Shown: piece by piece, positions 1 to 9,868 of the stretch
Layout of the letters: each line of letters begins with the position of its first letter
Position numbering within the stretch: position 1 is the first letter of the stretch
Source of the DNA: Diaphorobacter caeni
Lineage (GTDB): Bacteria > Pseudomonadota > Gammaproteobacteria > Burkholderiales > Burkholderiaceae_C
Length of the DNA stretch: 64,000 nt
NCBI RefSeq assembly: GCF_015354245.1
Contig: NZ_JADKYZ010000003.1
Location: 310,001 to 374,000, forward strand
Reading direction: 5' to 3'
Translations under genes and position numbers: made by a program
Notes under the pieces: model-generated
What the model saw: the letters and a program-made list of their open reading frames with translations, nothing else
The model's database searches: none
What the model was told of the DNA's origin: nothing

Positions 1-706
1 CGACATGCGCCAGATCGGGCACGTCCTTGAACCCCGGATCGGCAAAATATCCGCCCGATACCTGCGAGCCGCATTCGAGCAAATGCCCCGCCATGGTGGC
101 GCGCGCAAGGCGCTGCCAGTCGTCCATGGACCAGCCGAAATGCGCGATGGCCGGCCCCAGCACCAGCGACGGGTCTGCCACGCGGCCGCAGACGACGATG
201 TCGGCACCCGCCTTCAGTGCGTTCGCGATGGGCTCCGCGCCGATGTAGGCGTTTGCGCTGACGATGGACTCTCTGGGCAGACGCGCGCCGAGCGCTTCAA
301 CAAGCATCGGGCGGAATTCGTCCGCAAGCAGATCGTCGCCCTCGACCACCGCGATACGTGGCCGGGGCGCACCCAGTTCCTCGGCGAGCGCAAGAATCCG
401 ACGTGCAGCGCCACGTGGATTGGCCGCGCCAAAATTGCTCACGATGCGGATGCCGTGCTCAAGGCACAACGCCAGCACCGGGCGCAGCAGGTCGTCGAGC
501 AGCGGCTCATAGCCCGCATCGGGATCGCCGCGCCGCGCCAGTTGGGCGAGGGCCAGCGTGCGTTCGGCCAACGTCTCGAACATCAGCACCGAAGGCTTGC
601 CCGCGGCGATGAATTCCTGAACGATGGGCAGCGCCGCATCCGTGCGGTCGCCCGAAAAGCCCGCCGCGCAGCCGATCCGCAGCGTATTTGCCTGTGTCGT
701 ATCCAT
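1..706 (-). CDS. AtuA/DUF1446 family protein (5' part only)
   Basis: Reading leftward from the ATG at 706 the frame stays open to the window edge, so about 235 N-terminal residues are seen and the C-terminus is missing. The start MDTTQANTLRIGCAAGFSGD, the Asn-Phe-Gly-Ala-Ala-Asn-Pro segment near residue 93 and the VCGRVADPSLVLGP stretch match the acyclic-terpene-utilization AtuA family (DUF1446). Members are linked to catabolism of terpenoid or branched acyl-CoA compounds, but the exact reaction is unclear. It is divergent from a LysR regulator 86 bp away, which probably controls it. Family assignment is fairly firm; substrate unknown. Confidence 0.75.
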   Translation of the reverse strand, partial: MDTTQANTLRIGCAAGFSGDRTDAALPIVQEFIAAGKPSVLMFETLAERTLALAQLARRGDPDAGYEPLLDDLLRPVLALCLEHGIRIVSNFGAANPRGAARRILALAEELGAPRPRIAVVEGDDLLADEFRPMLVEALGARLPRESIVSANAYIGAEPIANALKAGADIVVCGRVADPSLVLGPAIAHFGWSMDDWQRLARATMAGHLLECGSQVSGGYFADPGFKDVPDLAHV

Positions 707-765
707 GTCTTTGCCTATCTCCTGAGGGCACTGTAGGGCGCATGCGTTATTCTGTGAAATCGATA

Positions 766-781
766 ATCAAGATGAATTGAT
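766..781. promoter_or_regulatory. Dyad in the LysR/AtuA divergent promoter
   Basis: ATCAA-N6-TTGAT forms perfect 5-bp arms 11 bp upstream of the LysR gene and inside the 86-bp divergent intergenic region. LysR regulators usually bind short interrupted dyads of this kind at divergent promoters. The position supports an operator; binding is inferred. Confidence 0.35.
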
Positions 782-792
782 CTGATTTTCAA

Positions 793-1728
793 ATGAATAT
801 CTCCACCCGCCAGATCGACGCCTTTCTCGCGCTCGCCGCGCAGCGCAACTTCACGCGTGCCGCCATGCAATGCCATCTGTCGCAACCGGCCTTCAGCGCG
901 CTGATCCGCGCGCTCGAAGAGGATCTCGGCATCCGCTTGTTCGACCGCAGCACGCGGCATGTCGAGCTGACGGCGGCGGGAGCCAACTTCATGGAATCGG
1001 CGCAGCGCATCCGCACCGAGATGGATGCCGCCGTGGCCAGCATGCGCGACGAGGCGACGCTGCGGCGCGGACGCGTGGCCATTGCCCTGCTCCCCTCGCT
1101 CGCGGCGGGCTGGCTGCCCGAGCGGCTTGCAGAATTCCATCAGCACCACCCCGGCGTCGAACTCGAAATCGCCGATGTGCTGTCCGAGCCCTGCATCGCC
1201 ATGGTGGCCAGCGGCAAGGCGGATTTCGCGCTTGCCGCGATCCGTGCCGACACGCCCGATCTGCAGGCCGAGCCGTTCTGCAGCGACGAGTACCACCTTG
1301 TATGCCGCGACGATCATCCGCTCGCCAAAGCGCCGCGCGGACGCAGGCGCCCGGTGAGCGTGGCGGAGCTTGCGCAATGGCCCTTCATCCACATGGCGCG
1401 GCACAGCAGCGTGCGCCAGTTTCTCGAGGCCGCCCTGCATCCGCAGCCGATGAAGAGCGTGATGGAGGTCGAGCAGCTCGCCACCGTCATGGGCATGGTG
1501 CGCGCAGGTCTGGGGATCAGCGCGATTCCGTCGCTCACGCTGTTTCATTTTCAGCAGCCGGGTCTCGTCACCCGGCCGCTGCTCTGGCCCGAACTCACGC
1601 GTCAGATCTATCTGGTGAGGCGCCGTGACCGCAGCCTGTCGTCGGCGGCGCAGGCGCTCTACACGCAGCTCATGACCCATCGACCGACGGAGGCCCCCGG
1701 TTCCGCTGTGCGTAGGGAATTGCCCTGA
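793..1728 (+). CDS. LysR-family transcriptional regulator
   Basis: 311 residues, the usual LysR length. The N-terminal 60 residues carry the winged helix-turn-helix with the typical RNFTRAA and LSQPAFSALIRALEEDLG elements; residues about 90-300 form the periplasmic-binding-protein-like effector domain. It lies head to head with the AtuA-family gene, so regulation of that catabolic gene and of itself is the likely role. The effector ligand cannot be read from the sequence. Confidence 0.93.
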   Translation: MNISTRQIDAFLALAAQRNFTRAAMQCHLSQPAFSALIRALEEDLGIRLFDRSTRHVELTAAGANFMESAQRIRTEMDAAVASMRDEATLRRGRVAIALLPSLAAGWLPERLAEFHQHHPGVELEIADVLSEPCIAMVASGKADFALAAIRADTPDLQAEPFCSDEYHLVCRDDHPLAKAPRGRRRPVSVAELAQWPFIHMARHSSVRQFLEAALHPQPMKSVMEVEQLATVMGMVRAGLGISAIPSLTLFHFQQPGLVTRPLLWPELTRQIYLVRRRDRSLSSAAQALYTQLMTHRPTEAPGSAVRRELP

Positions 1729-1867
1729 GTTTCTACATGCGCCGTGGTTAAAGAATGCTCACCGGATTTTCGGCGCTACACTCGCTCCGACTTGGCTTGC
1801 CCAACCCGCAAACCCCAAGCTGAAGCCACACGCTGGCTGGTAGTGCTTGCATAGGAGGAAACACCGC

Positions 1868-2734
1868 ATGAACACCCCAGACACCGTATTTGCGTGCATC
1901 GACGGACTCGATGCCACCGCATCCGTCATTGACAGCGCCGCCTGGGCCGCGCGTCGTCTGCACGCCCCCATCACCTTGCTGCATGCGCTTGAGCGGCCCG
2001 ACCCGCTGCCGCCCGTGGGCGACTACAGCGGCCTGATCGGCGTCGGCGCTCAGGAGGTGCTGCTGCAGCGCCTGAACGAGCTCGACGAGGAACGCTCCAA
2101 GGTCGCGCATCAGGCCGCCGAGCAGATGATCCAGGAATCGCTCAAGCACATCGACCCCGAGAGCGTTCCCGCGCTGCACACTCACCTGAAGGACGGCAAC
2201 CTCACCGACGTGCTGCTCGAGCAGGAGCCCTGCGCGCGACTGTTCGTGCTCGGCAAGGGTTTCAAGGCCACGAAGTCGCGAAAGCTGCGGCTCGACCACC
2301 GGGTGGAAAGCGTGATCCGCAGCGTCAAACAGCCGGTGCTGGTGATCACCTCGGGGAGCTTCGTGGCACCGACGAATTTCGTCGTCGCTTTCGACGGAAG
2401 CGCCACGTCGATGCGCGCGGTGCAGGCCGTCGCGCGCAGCCCGCTGCTGCGCGGCATGGGGGCGCAACTCGTGATGGCGGGTGAACCCACGCCGGAGATG
2501 CGCGATCAGATGCAGAGTGCCCAGCAACTGCTCGAGGATTCGGGCTTTCAGGTGACGACCCAGGTGATCCCCGGCGTACCCGAGGAAGCCATTCCGAACT
2601 TCCTCTCGACACGCGCCGACACCTTCCTCGTGCTCGGTGCCTACGGCCATTCGCGCATCCGCCAGCTGATCGTCGGCAGCACGACCACGGCCCTGCTGAG
2701 GCTGAGTTCGGTGCCGGTTCTGGTGCTGCGCTGA
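1868..2734 (+). CDS. Tandem universal stress protein (two UspA domains)
   Basis: 288 residues from the ATG at 1868, preceded by a strong AGGAGGA box at 1853-1859; an in-frame TTG 21 bp upstream lies before that box and is unlikely. Two UspA-like halves are visible, residues 1-150 and 158-288. Only the second keeps the nucleotide-binding motif, GAYGHSRIRQLIVGSTT. The length and duplication resemble UspE-type proteins. Expected to be a cytoplasmic stress protein. It converges with the dehalogenase-like gene 27 bp downstream. Confidence 0.88.
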   Translation: MNTPDTVFACIDGLDATASVIDSAAWAARRLHAPITLLHALERPDPLPPVGDYSGLIGVGAQEVLLQRLNELDEERSKVAHQAAEQMIQESLKHIDPESVPALHTHLKDGNLTDVLLEQEPCARLFVLGKGFKATKSRKLRLDHRVESVIRSVKQPVLVITSGSFVAPTNFVVAFDGSATSMRAVQAVARSPLLRGMGAQLVMAGEPTPEMRDQMQSAQQLLEDSGFQVTTQVIPGVPEEAIPNFLSTRADTFLVLGAYGHSRIRQLIVGSTTTALLRLSSVPVLVLR

Positions 2735-2761
2735 ACCCAGCGTCAGCACCTCGAAACGCCT

Positions 2762-3670
2762 TCAGGAGCCTTTCAGAAAAGGCAGAGCCGACGCGAGCAG
2801 CGCCTCGGGTGCCTCCTCGGCGATGTAGTGCCCGCACGGCACGGTATGACCGCGCACGTCGGTGCTGATTTTCTGCCACTCCTTGAGCGGCTCGAAGCAG
2901 CGGTTGACCACGCCCTCCTCTCCCCAGAGCACCAGCGTAGGTGCCTGCAGCGCGTGGCCTGCCGCGATGTCCTCTCGGTCGTGTTGGAGATCGATGTCGG
3001 CCGATGCACGGTAGTCTTCGCAGATCGCGTGCGCGGTGCCTGGCAAGGACACGCAGCGCTCATATTCGGCCAGCGCCCGCAGATCGAACGGCGACAGCCC
3101 GGCGCTGCGTCCACCCATCACCTCGCGCACATAGGCGGAGGGGTTGGAATTGATCAGGCGCTCGGGCAGCGGCGACTTCTGGATGAGGAAGAACCAGTGC
3201 CAGTACGCACGCGCAAAGGCTTCGGTGGTCTGCGAATACATCGCAAGCGTGGGGGCGATGTCCATGAGCACGAGCCGCTCGACCGCGCCCGCGTGATCGA
3301 GCGCCAGCCGGTGCGCGACGCGCGCGCCGCGATCGTGGGCCATCACGCGAAAGCGGTCATGGCCCAAGTGGCGCATCACCTGCACCATGTCGCTGGCCAT
3401 CACGCGCTTGCTGTAGTCCACGCTGCGCGCGCCCCCATTGGGCTTGGACGAATCGCCGTAGCCGCGCAGATCGGCAAGCACCAGCGAGAAATGCTTGGCC
3501 AGCTCGGGCGCGACCTTGTGCCAGATGGCCGATGTCTGCGGATGACCGTGAAGTAACAGCAGGGGCGGGCCTTCGCCGCCGGTCAGCGCATGGATGTGGA
3601 CGCCACCATCGACGGCGATGAAATGACTCTGAAAATTCGGGAACAGCTCTCCGAGCTCGTTGCTTTGCAT
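2762..3670 (-). CDS. Alpha/beta hydrolase, probable haloacetate dehalogenase
   Basis: 302 residues from ATG 3670; longer in-frame starts give a non-conserved leader. The alpha/beta-hydrolase oxyanion region HGHPQTSAIWHKV is followed by MAHDRGARVAHRLALDH, where the Asp is the nucleophile and the two Arg residues match the carboxylate-binding Arg pair of fluoroacetate dehalogenases. His and Trp in YWHWFF fit the halide pocket, and the C-terminal GHYIAEEAPE supplies the catalytic His. These residues favour a haloacetate dehalogenase over an epoxide hydrolase, though related haloacid and ester substrates are possible. It lies downstream of yejF on the same strand, 203 bp away. Confidence 0.78.
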   Translation of the reverse strand: MQSNELGELFPNFQSHFIAVDGGVHIHALTGGEGPPLLLLHGHPQTSAIWHKVAPELAKHFSLVLADLRGYGDSSKPNGGARSVDYSKRVMASDMVQVMRHLGHDRFRVMAHDRGARVAHRLALDHAGAVERLVLMDIAPTLAMYSQTTEAFARAYWHWFFLIQKSPLPERLINSNPSAYVREVMGGRSAGLSPFDLRALAEYERCVSLPGTAHAICEDYRASADIDLQHDREDIAAGHALQAPTLVLWGEEGVVNRCFEPLKEWQKISTDVRGHTVPCGHYIAEEAPEALLASALPFLKGS

Positions 3671-3873
3671 GGATCTGTCTTGTCTCTCTTGGCTGGGGAG
3701 TCGATGGCAGCGCGCGGAAACCGGACGAGCGGTCCCCGCCTGTGCCATAGTCAACTCGGGATACGAACCGGTCCATCATAGGATCGAAACCCATATCCCC
3801 GGCCGCGCAATGTCATGCCGACACGTCGAGAAAGGTGATCAGGATCAACCGCCGGGCGATTCGGCGGCCCGGC

Positions 3874-5553
3874 CTACACCTGCGCAGCCGCCACCAGCTT
3901 CTTCGTATAGGGGTGCTTGGGCGCGTCCAGCACCTCGCGCACCGTTCCGCCTTCGAGCACCTCGCCGTCCTTCATCACGATCACGTTGTGCGCCATCGCG
4001 CGCACCACGGCGACGTCATGGGTGATCAGCAGATAGGACAGGCTGCGCTCCTTCTGCAGCCGCTGCAGCAGACCGAGCACCTGCTGCTGAATGGTCACGT
4101 CCAGCGCGCTCGTGGGTTCGTCAAGCACCAGCAGTTGCGGCTCCACGATGAGCGCCCGCGCGATCGCCAGCCGCTGCCGCTGCCCACCCGAAAACTCGTG
4201 CGGATAGCGCGAGAGCAGACCGGGAAACTGGGCCTCGGTCAGCCCCACGTCCGTGAGCACGCTAACCACGCGCTCGCGCCGCTGCTCGTCCGTCAACTGG
4301 GCCGCATGCACCTTGAGACCTTCGCCCACGATTTCCTCAACGGTCAGGCGCGGCGACAGCGAAGAGAACGGGTCCTGGAACACCACCTGCACCTGCTTGC
4401 GCAGCGCCTTGTTGTGCGCGGAGTTGTGCTGCGCCGGCTGCTGCCAGTGCTGGCGCGCGATCTCCATCTGGCCCTGGAACGGCAGCAGTCCGAGCAGCGC
4501 CTGTGCCAGCGTCGATTTGCCCGAACCCGACTCGCCCACCACGCCGAGCGTCTGCGCATTCGGCAGTGCAAAACTGGCATGCTTGACGGCGTCGAAATGC
4601 CCCTTGCGGAACCAGCCCCGAATGCCGGAAAGCGGCACCGGATAACTCACGTTCAGATCACTCGCCTGCGCCGCGAATTCGGTCACCGCCTGGTTCTCGT
4701 TCACCTCGATCACATCGCGCACCGGCGTGCTGCCGATCAGGCGCTGGGTATAGGCGTGCTGCGGATGATCAAAGACCTTTTCGACCACCCCCTGCTCCAC
4801 CAGCAGGCCGCGCTCCATCACCGCCACGCGATCGGCAAAGCGGCGCACCAGCACCAGGTCGTGCGTGATCAGCAGCACGGCCATGCCGGTCTGGCGCTGC
4901 AGGTCCGACAACAGGTCGAGAATCTGGCCGCGCAGGGTCACGTCGAGCGCGGTGGTCGGCTCATCGGCGAGCAACAGCCTGGGCTTGCTCGCGAGCGCCA
5001 TCGAGATCATCGCGCGCTGGCGCTGCCCCCCTGAGAGCTGGTGCGGGAACGACGCCGCACGCCGTGCAGGCTCGGGAATGCCAGTGCTCGCGAGCAGCTC
5101 GATGGCCTGATCGCGCGCCTGCTGCCTGGTCAGCGCCTGCTTGAGCTCCAGCACTTCGGCGATCTGCTCGCCTATCGTCATCAGCGGATTCAGCGCCGTC
5201 ATCGGCTCCTGAAAAATCATCGCGATGTCGCCACCGCGCACGCCGCGCATCTCGCGCTCGCTCAGCGCCATCAGATCGCGCCCGCCGAACATCGCCTGCC
5301 CCGAGAGATCGGCATCGCTCGCCAGCCGCAGCAGCGACAATGCGGTGATCGTCTTGCCCGAGCCCGACTCTCCGACCAGCGCGAGCTTTTCACCCGCAGC
5401 CACATCGAAGCTCACGCCGTGCACGACCTCCTTGTCGCCAAAGCGCACATGCAGGTCGCGCACCGCAAGCAGCGGCGTCGACGAGGCGGATGACAGGGGT
5501 TCCGTGGCGCGCATGGTCAATGGGTCCTGAGTGGAGTGGGAACGGGAGGCCAT
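3874..5553 (-). CDS. yejF: Peptide ABC transporter, duplicated ATPase YejF
   Basis: 559 residues with two complete ABC ATPase cassettes. Walker A GESGSGKT and GESGSGKS, signature LSGGQRQR and FSGGQRQR, and Walker B LLLADEPTTALD and LLVLDEPTSALD are all intact. Each half ends with the oligopeptide-type C-terminal extension (HPQHAYTQRLIG; HPYTKKLVAAAQ). This fused arrangement is typical of YejF, which powers the YejABEF oligopeptide and microcin-C-type importer. The start lies 3 bp after the yejE stop, so the four genes form one operon. Confidence 0.92.
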   Translation of the reverse strand: MASRSHSTQDPLTMRATEPLSSASSTPLLAVRDLHVRFGDKEVVHGVSFDVAAGEKLALVGESGSGKTITALSLLRLASDADLSGQAMFGGRDLMALSEREMRGVRGGDIAMIFQEPMTALNPLMTIGEQIAEVLELKQALTRQQARDQAIELLASTGIPEPARRAASFPHQLSGGQRQRAMISMALASKPRLLLADEPTTALDVTLRGQILDLLSDLQRQTGMAVLLITHDLVLVRRFADRVAVMERGLLVEQGVVEKVFDHPQHAYTQRLIGSTPVRDVIEVNENQAVTEFAAQASDLNVSYPVPLSGIRGWFRKGHFDAVKHASFALPNAQTLGVVGESGSGKSTLAQALLGLLPFQGQMEIARQHWQQPAQHNSAHNKALRKQVQVVFQDPFSSLSPRLTVEEIVGEGLKVHAAQLTDEQRRERVVSVLTDVGLTEAQFPGLLSRYPHEFSGGQRQRLAIARALIVEPQLLVLDEPTSALDVTIQQQVLGLLQRLQKERSLSYLLITHDVAVVRAMAHNVIVMKDGEVLEGGTVREVLDAPKHPYTKKLVAAAQV

Positions 5554-5556
5554 GGG

Positions 5557-6618
5557 TCACTTGTCCAGCTTGCGCGGGTCCATCGCGTCGCGCAACGCAT
5601 CGCCCATGAAGGTCAGCAGCAGCAACGTGATCACGAGCACCGCGAATGTGGAAAGCGAAATCCACCACGCATCGATGTTGTTCTTGCCCTGCGCCAGCAG
5701 TTCGCCCAGACTCGGTGTGCCGGGCGGCACGCCGAGGCCCAGAAAGTCCAGCGAGGTCAACGCCAGAATCGCCGCGCCCATGCGGAACGGCAGAAAGGTC
5801 ACCACCGGCGTCATGCTGTTGGGCAGGATATGCCGCCAGATGATCTGCCAGTTGCTCACGCCGAGCGCGCGTGCGGACTTCACGTAGTCGAGCTGCCGGT
5901 TGCGCAGGAACTCGGCCCGCACGTAGTCCGACAGCCCCATCCAGCCAAACAGCGACAGCAGCACCAGCAGCAGCGTGATGCTCGGCGCGAACACGGCCGA
6001 GAAGATGATCAGCAGGTACAGCTCGGGCATCGAACCCCAGATCTCGATGAACCGCTGGAAAGCCAGATCCACCTTGCCGCCGAAGAATCCCTGCACCGCC
6101 CCCGCGACCACGCCCAGCACCACGCCAACCGCCGTGAGCGCGAGCGCGAACAGCACGCTCACGCGAAACCCGTAGATCAGCTGCGCCAGCAGATCGCGCC
6201 CCCGGTCATCGGTTCCAAACCAGTTGTCCGCCGTCGGCCCCGATGGATTGGGCGACTTAGCGAAGTAGTTCAGCGTCTCGGGTCCATAGGGGTTGATCGT
6301 GTGGATCGCCCAGTTGCCGTTGGCCGAGAGCTTCTCCTGGATGAACGGATCGAGATAGTCGGTCGGCGTCTGGAAATCGCCGCCGAAGGTCGTCTCCGGA
6401 TAGCTGTGGATCATCGGCGTGTAGTACTGGCCCTCGTATTTCACCAGCAGCGGCTTGTCGTTGGAGATCACCTCCGCCATCAGGCTCAGCACCACCAGCG
6501 TGCAGAAGACGACCAGGCTCCAGAACCCGAGCCGGTTCTTGCGGAAGCGGCGCCACGCGCGTGCGGCGGGAGACTGGTGTTGATTCGCGAAGGACTGGGC
6601 TCTATCGGTCATTGACAA
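5557..6618 (-). CDS. yejE: Peptide ABC transporter permease YejE
   Basis: 353 residues, about six predicted membrane spans. The N-terminus RAWRRFRKNRLGFWSLVVF is the OppC-type opening helix, and ALGVSNWQIIWRHILPN is the EAA loop that contacts the ATPase. A long periplasmic loop (residues about 60-140) between the first and second helix is characteristic of YejE. It pairs with YejB in the inner membrane. The gene is 93 bp downstream of yejB and 3 bp upstream of yejF. Confidence 0.92.
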   Translation of the reverse strand: MSMTDRAQSFANQHQSPAARAWRRFRKNRLGFWSLVVFCTLVVLSLMAEVISNDKPLLVKYEGQYYTPMIHSYPETTFGGDFQTPTDYLDPFIQEKLSANGNWAIHTINPYGPETLNYFAKSPNPSGPTADNWFGTDDRGRDLLAQLIYGFRVSVLFALALTAVGVVLGVVAGAVQGFFGGKVDLAFQRFIEIWGSMPELYLLIIFSAVFAPSITLLLVLLSLFGWMGLSDYVRAEFLRNRQLDYVKSARALGVSNWQIIWRHILPNSMTPVVTFLPFRMGAAILALTSLDFLGLGVPPGTPSLGELLAQGKNNIDAWWISLSTFAVLVITLLLLTFMGDALRDAMDPRKLDK

Positions 6619-6711
6619 ACATTCTATGCAAGGCAGAGCCGCCTCGCGGCGAGGATGGCGCTGCGTCAGGCAGAGCGGACAGGCGCAAAGACATGAGGCG
6701 ATTCGTGGGCA

Positions 6712-7755
6712 TCAGTCAAATTTCACGCGCGGATCGACCCACACATAGCAAAGATCGCTGATCAGTTTGGTCACCAGCCCGATCAGCGTGAACAGGTACA
6801 GCGTGCCCAGCACCACCGGATAGTCGCGGCGGATCACGCTCTCGTAGCTCAGCAGTCCCAGTCCATCGAGGGAGAACAGCGTCTCGATCAGCAGCGAGCC
6901 CGCAAAGAACGCCCCGATGAACGCGGCCGGGAAGCCGGTGATGATGGGAATCAGCGCATTGCGGAACACATGCTTCCAGAGCACCTGCTTTTCCGACAGC
7001 CCCTTGGCGCGCGCGGTGAGCACGTATTGCTTGCGGATTTCTTCGAGAAACGCGTTCTTGGTAAGCATCGCCGTCACCGCGAAACTGCCCGCCACCATCG
7101 CGGTGATCGGCAGCGTGATGTGCCAGAGGTAGTCCACCACCTTGCCCATGAAGCTCAGTTCGTCCCAGTTGGGCGACGTCAACCCGCGCAGCGGAAACCA
7201 CTGCAGCTGCCCGCCAAAGATCACCAGCAGCGCCACGCCCAGCACAAAGCCCGGAATCGCATAGCCGACAAGGATAATCAGCGTCGTCACGAAGTCGAAC
7301 CGCGAGCCCGCGCGCACGGCCTTGGCCACGCCGAGCGGCACGGCCACCAGATAGCTGATGAAGAAGGTCCAGAGCCCCAGGCTGATCGACACCGGCAGCT
7401 TTTCCTTCACCAGCGTCCACACATCCTTGTTCTGAAAGAAGCTGCGCCCCAGGTCGAAACGCGCGAACTGGCCGAGCATCTGGAAGAAGCGCTCATGCGC
7501 GGGCTTGTCAAAGCCGTAGAGCTTCTTGATCTGCTCGAGCCGCTGCTTGTCCACGCCCTGCGCGCCGCGATACGACAGGCCGCTGCCCTCGCTGCCGCCA
7601 CCGCCGCCCATGCCCTGCACACCGGCCTTGGCCTCGGCCATGTACTGCTCGACCGGCCCGCCCGGCACGAACTGGATCACCACGAAGGTAAGCAGCAGCA
7701 CGCCCAGCAGCGTGGGAATCATGAGCAGGAATCGTTTGAGGATGTAGGCGAACAT
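6712..7755 (-). CDS. yejB: Peptide ABC transporter permease YejB
   Basis: 347 residues. It begins with the OppB-type helix MFAYILKRFLLMIPTLLGV and carries the EAA loop AKGLSEKQVLWKHVFRNALI. A Gly-rich insertion (GVQGMGGGGGSEGSGL, residues about 45-60) sits in the first periplasmic loop, as in other beta-proteobacterial YejB proteins. It forms the heterodimeric pore with YejE. Seventeen bases separate it from the upstream yejA stop. Confidence 0.92.
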   Translation of the reverse strand: MFAYILKRFLLMIPTLLGVLLLTFVVIQFVPGGPVEQYMAEAKAGVQGMGGGGGSEGSGLSYRGAQGVDKQRLEQIKKLYGFDKPAHERFFQMLGQFARFDLGRSFFQNKDVWTLVKEKLPVSISLGLWTFFISYLVAVPLGVAKAVRAGSRFDFVTTLIILVGYAIPGFVLGVALLVIFGGQLQWFPLRGLTSPNWDELSFMGKVVDYLWHITLPITAMVAGSFAVTAMLTKNAFLEEIRKQYVLTARAKGLSEKQVLWKHVFRNALIPIITGFPAAFIGAFFAGSLLIETLFSLDGLGLLSYESVIRRDYPVVLGTLYLFTLIGLVTKLISDLCYVWVDPRVKFD

Positions 7756-7772
7756 GGCGGCAGCTTATCCGT

Positions 7773-9614
7773 TCAGGGCTTCTTGGGCGCGGTGGCAAGG
7801 GGCGGCATGCGCGCCCACCAGTTGTCGATCACCCACGGCTCGCCGTTGATGTAGGGCGGCGCGATCTGCGGGCGCTCGAGGCGCCAGGCGCTGTAGACCA
7901 TGCGGTGCGCGGCGGAAAAATATTGCGGAATCAGATAGTGCTCGTGCGCGATGACGCGCTCCAGCGCGTGGCAGGCGGGCAGCATCTGCTCCTTGGTCTT
8001 GGCGCTCACCATGGCCTTGATCAGCGCGTCAACGGCCGGATTCTTCACGCCGGGGAAGTTGCCCGAATCCTCCTGATCCGCAGCGGCGCTGCCGAACATG
8101 TCGAAGAATTCCTGGCCCGGATTGGACGTGCCCTGATAGGCGATGGTTGTGATGTCGAAATCAAACTTCTGCAGCCGCTGCTGGTACAGCGCGAAATCCA
8201 CCGCGCGGAACTTGAGCGTCACGCCGAGCTTCTGCAGATTGCGCAGCCACGACGAGAAAGTCTTGATGCCGGTTTCGCTGCTGTCCAGATATTCGAGCAC
8301 CATGGGCTCGCCCTGGGCATTGCGCAGCACGCCGTCGCGCACCTCCCAGCCCGCCTCTTTGAGCAGAGCCTGCGCGCGGCGCAAATTGTCGCGCAGCGTC
8401 GTGGCACCGTTGGTGGTGGGCGGCACGAACATGGGACCGAATGCGGCGTCGGGAATGTTCTTGCGCAGCGGCTCCATCAGCGCGAGTTCCTCGGCGGACG
8501 GCGTGCCGGTGGTCTCGCACATGGTGTTGCCGAACAGCCCCTTCACGCGTGTGTACGACCCGTAGAACAACTGGCGGTTCATCCACTCGAAGTCAAAGGC
8601 CAGCCCGAGCGCCTCGCGCACGCGGCGGTCCGCGAGCAGCGGCTTGCGGGTGTTGATCACGAAACTTTGAAAGCCCGACGGCAGCTTGTTCTGGAACTCG
8701 CCCTTGACGAGCTCGCCCGAATCAAACTTCTTGCCATTGACCCGCCGCGCCCAGTCGCCCGCGCTGAAGAAACGCATCAGGTCAAACTCGCCCGCCTTCA
8801 AGGCCTCGAGCCGCGCCGTGTTGTCCTTGTAAATTTTCACCAGCACGCGGTCGAAATTGGCCGAGCCCTTGCGCACGTTCAGATCACGCGCCCAGTACTG
8901 CGGATCGCGCACATAGGTGATGTCCTTGCCGAAGTTGACCGGCCCGATCTTGTAGGCGCCACTGCCGATGGGAATGTCCATCACCACCTGGTCAAACGGC
9001 TTGGCCTTTCCGTCCTCCACGCCCCAGTCGCGGCTGAAGATCGGCAGGCCGCCGACGGTCAACGGAAGCTCGCGGTTCGGGCTCTTGAAGCGAAAGCGCA
9101 CCGTGCGCTCATCAAGCACGTCGACGCCCGCCACCTCGATCAGCAAGGTCTTGTAGCCCGGCGAGACAAAGGGTCCGACCAGCGTGTCGTAGGTGAATTT
9201 CACGTCCTCGGCCAGCACCGGCTTGCCGTTGTGAAACCGCGCCTTGGGGTGAATGCGGAAGGTGGCCGAGAGCCCATCGGGCGCCACCTGCACGTCCTCG
9301 GCCAGCAGCCCGTAGCCGACGCCGGTCTCGTCGAGCGGGCCGGTGAGCAGCGAATCGAACATCATCGTGCTCAGATACGCCGGCGCATTGCCCCGGATCG
9401 TGAACGGGTTGTACTTGTCAAACGTGGAAATCCGCAGGTTGCTCACCAACCGGATTTCCCCGCCCTTGGGCGCGTTCGTGTTCACATAGTTGAAATGCGC
9501 AAAGCCCGCTGGAAGCGCAGGCTCGCCCCACATCGCATAAGCATGCGCCGCCCAAGCCGGCACGCACGCCAGCAGGCCACAACCCACCAATCCCAAGCTC
9601 TTGATTAACCGCAT
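7773..9614 (-). CDS. yejA: Peptide-binding protein YejA
   Basis: 613 residues from ATG 9614. This start is chosen because it places a Sec signal peptide (MRLIKSLGLVGCGLLACVPAWAAHA) at the N-terminus; the frame extends 53 codons further up without conserved features. The mature part is a family-5 extracellular solute-binding protein with NAPKGGEIRL and FHNGKPVLAEDVKFTYDTL motifs, typical of YejA. It delivers oligopeptides to YejBE and in enterobacteria also imports microcin C. First gene of the operon. Confidence 0.9.
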   Translation of the reverse strand: MRLIKSLGLVGCGLLACVPAWAAHAYAMWGEPALPAGFAHFNYVNTNAPKGGEIRLVSNLRISTFDKYNPFTIRGNAPAYLSTMMFDSLLTGPLDETGVGYGLLAEDVQVAPDGLSATFRIHPKARFHNGKPVLAEDVKFTYDTLVGPFVSPGYKTLLIEVAGVDVLDERTVRFRFKSPNRELPLTVGGLPIFSRDWGVEDGKAKPFDQVVMDIPIGSGAYKIGPVNFGKDITYVRDPQYWARDLNVRKGSANFDRVLVKIYKDNTARLEALKAGEFDLMRFFSAGDWARRVNGKKFDSGELVKGEFQNKLPSGFQSFVINTRKPLLADRRVREALGLAFDFEWMNRQLFYGSYTRVKGLFGNTMCETTGTPSAEELALMEPLRKNIPDAAFGPMFVPPTTNGATTLRDNLRRAQALLKEAGWEVRDGVLRNAQGEPMVLEYLDSSETGIKTFSSWLRNLQKLGVTLKFRAVDFALYQQRLQKFDFDITTIAYQGTSNPGQEFFDMFGSAAADQEDSGNFPGVKNPAVDALIKAMVSAKTKEQMLPACHALERVIAHEHYLIPQYFSAAHRMVYSAWRLERPQIAPPYINGEPWVIDNWWARMPPLATAPKKP

Positions 9615-9868
9615 GCGACAATTCTGCACTACACGGGCGGTTGTCCCTGCAAAACGACCTCCGCCCATAGGGAACCTCTGCACGAATCGATCGTCAAGCG
9701 GCCAGATGCAGGTCGGGATGGGATTCAAGGCGAAAACCGCAGTGACAGCCGTGGCTATCATGAGGATTTTCAACGCTGAAGATCGCCCGACGCTGCGCTA
9801 TCCCGCGTCGATCTGGTTCGTGCAGAGGCTCCCTACTCATTCGACCCCTTTCTCAGGAGAACAACACA

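Noticed and set aside
3835-9608. Several 350- to 570-codon open frames antisense to the yej operon.
   Set aside because: Same third-position GC effect. The minus-strand genes have complete ABC transporter motifs.
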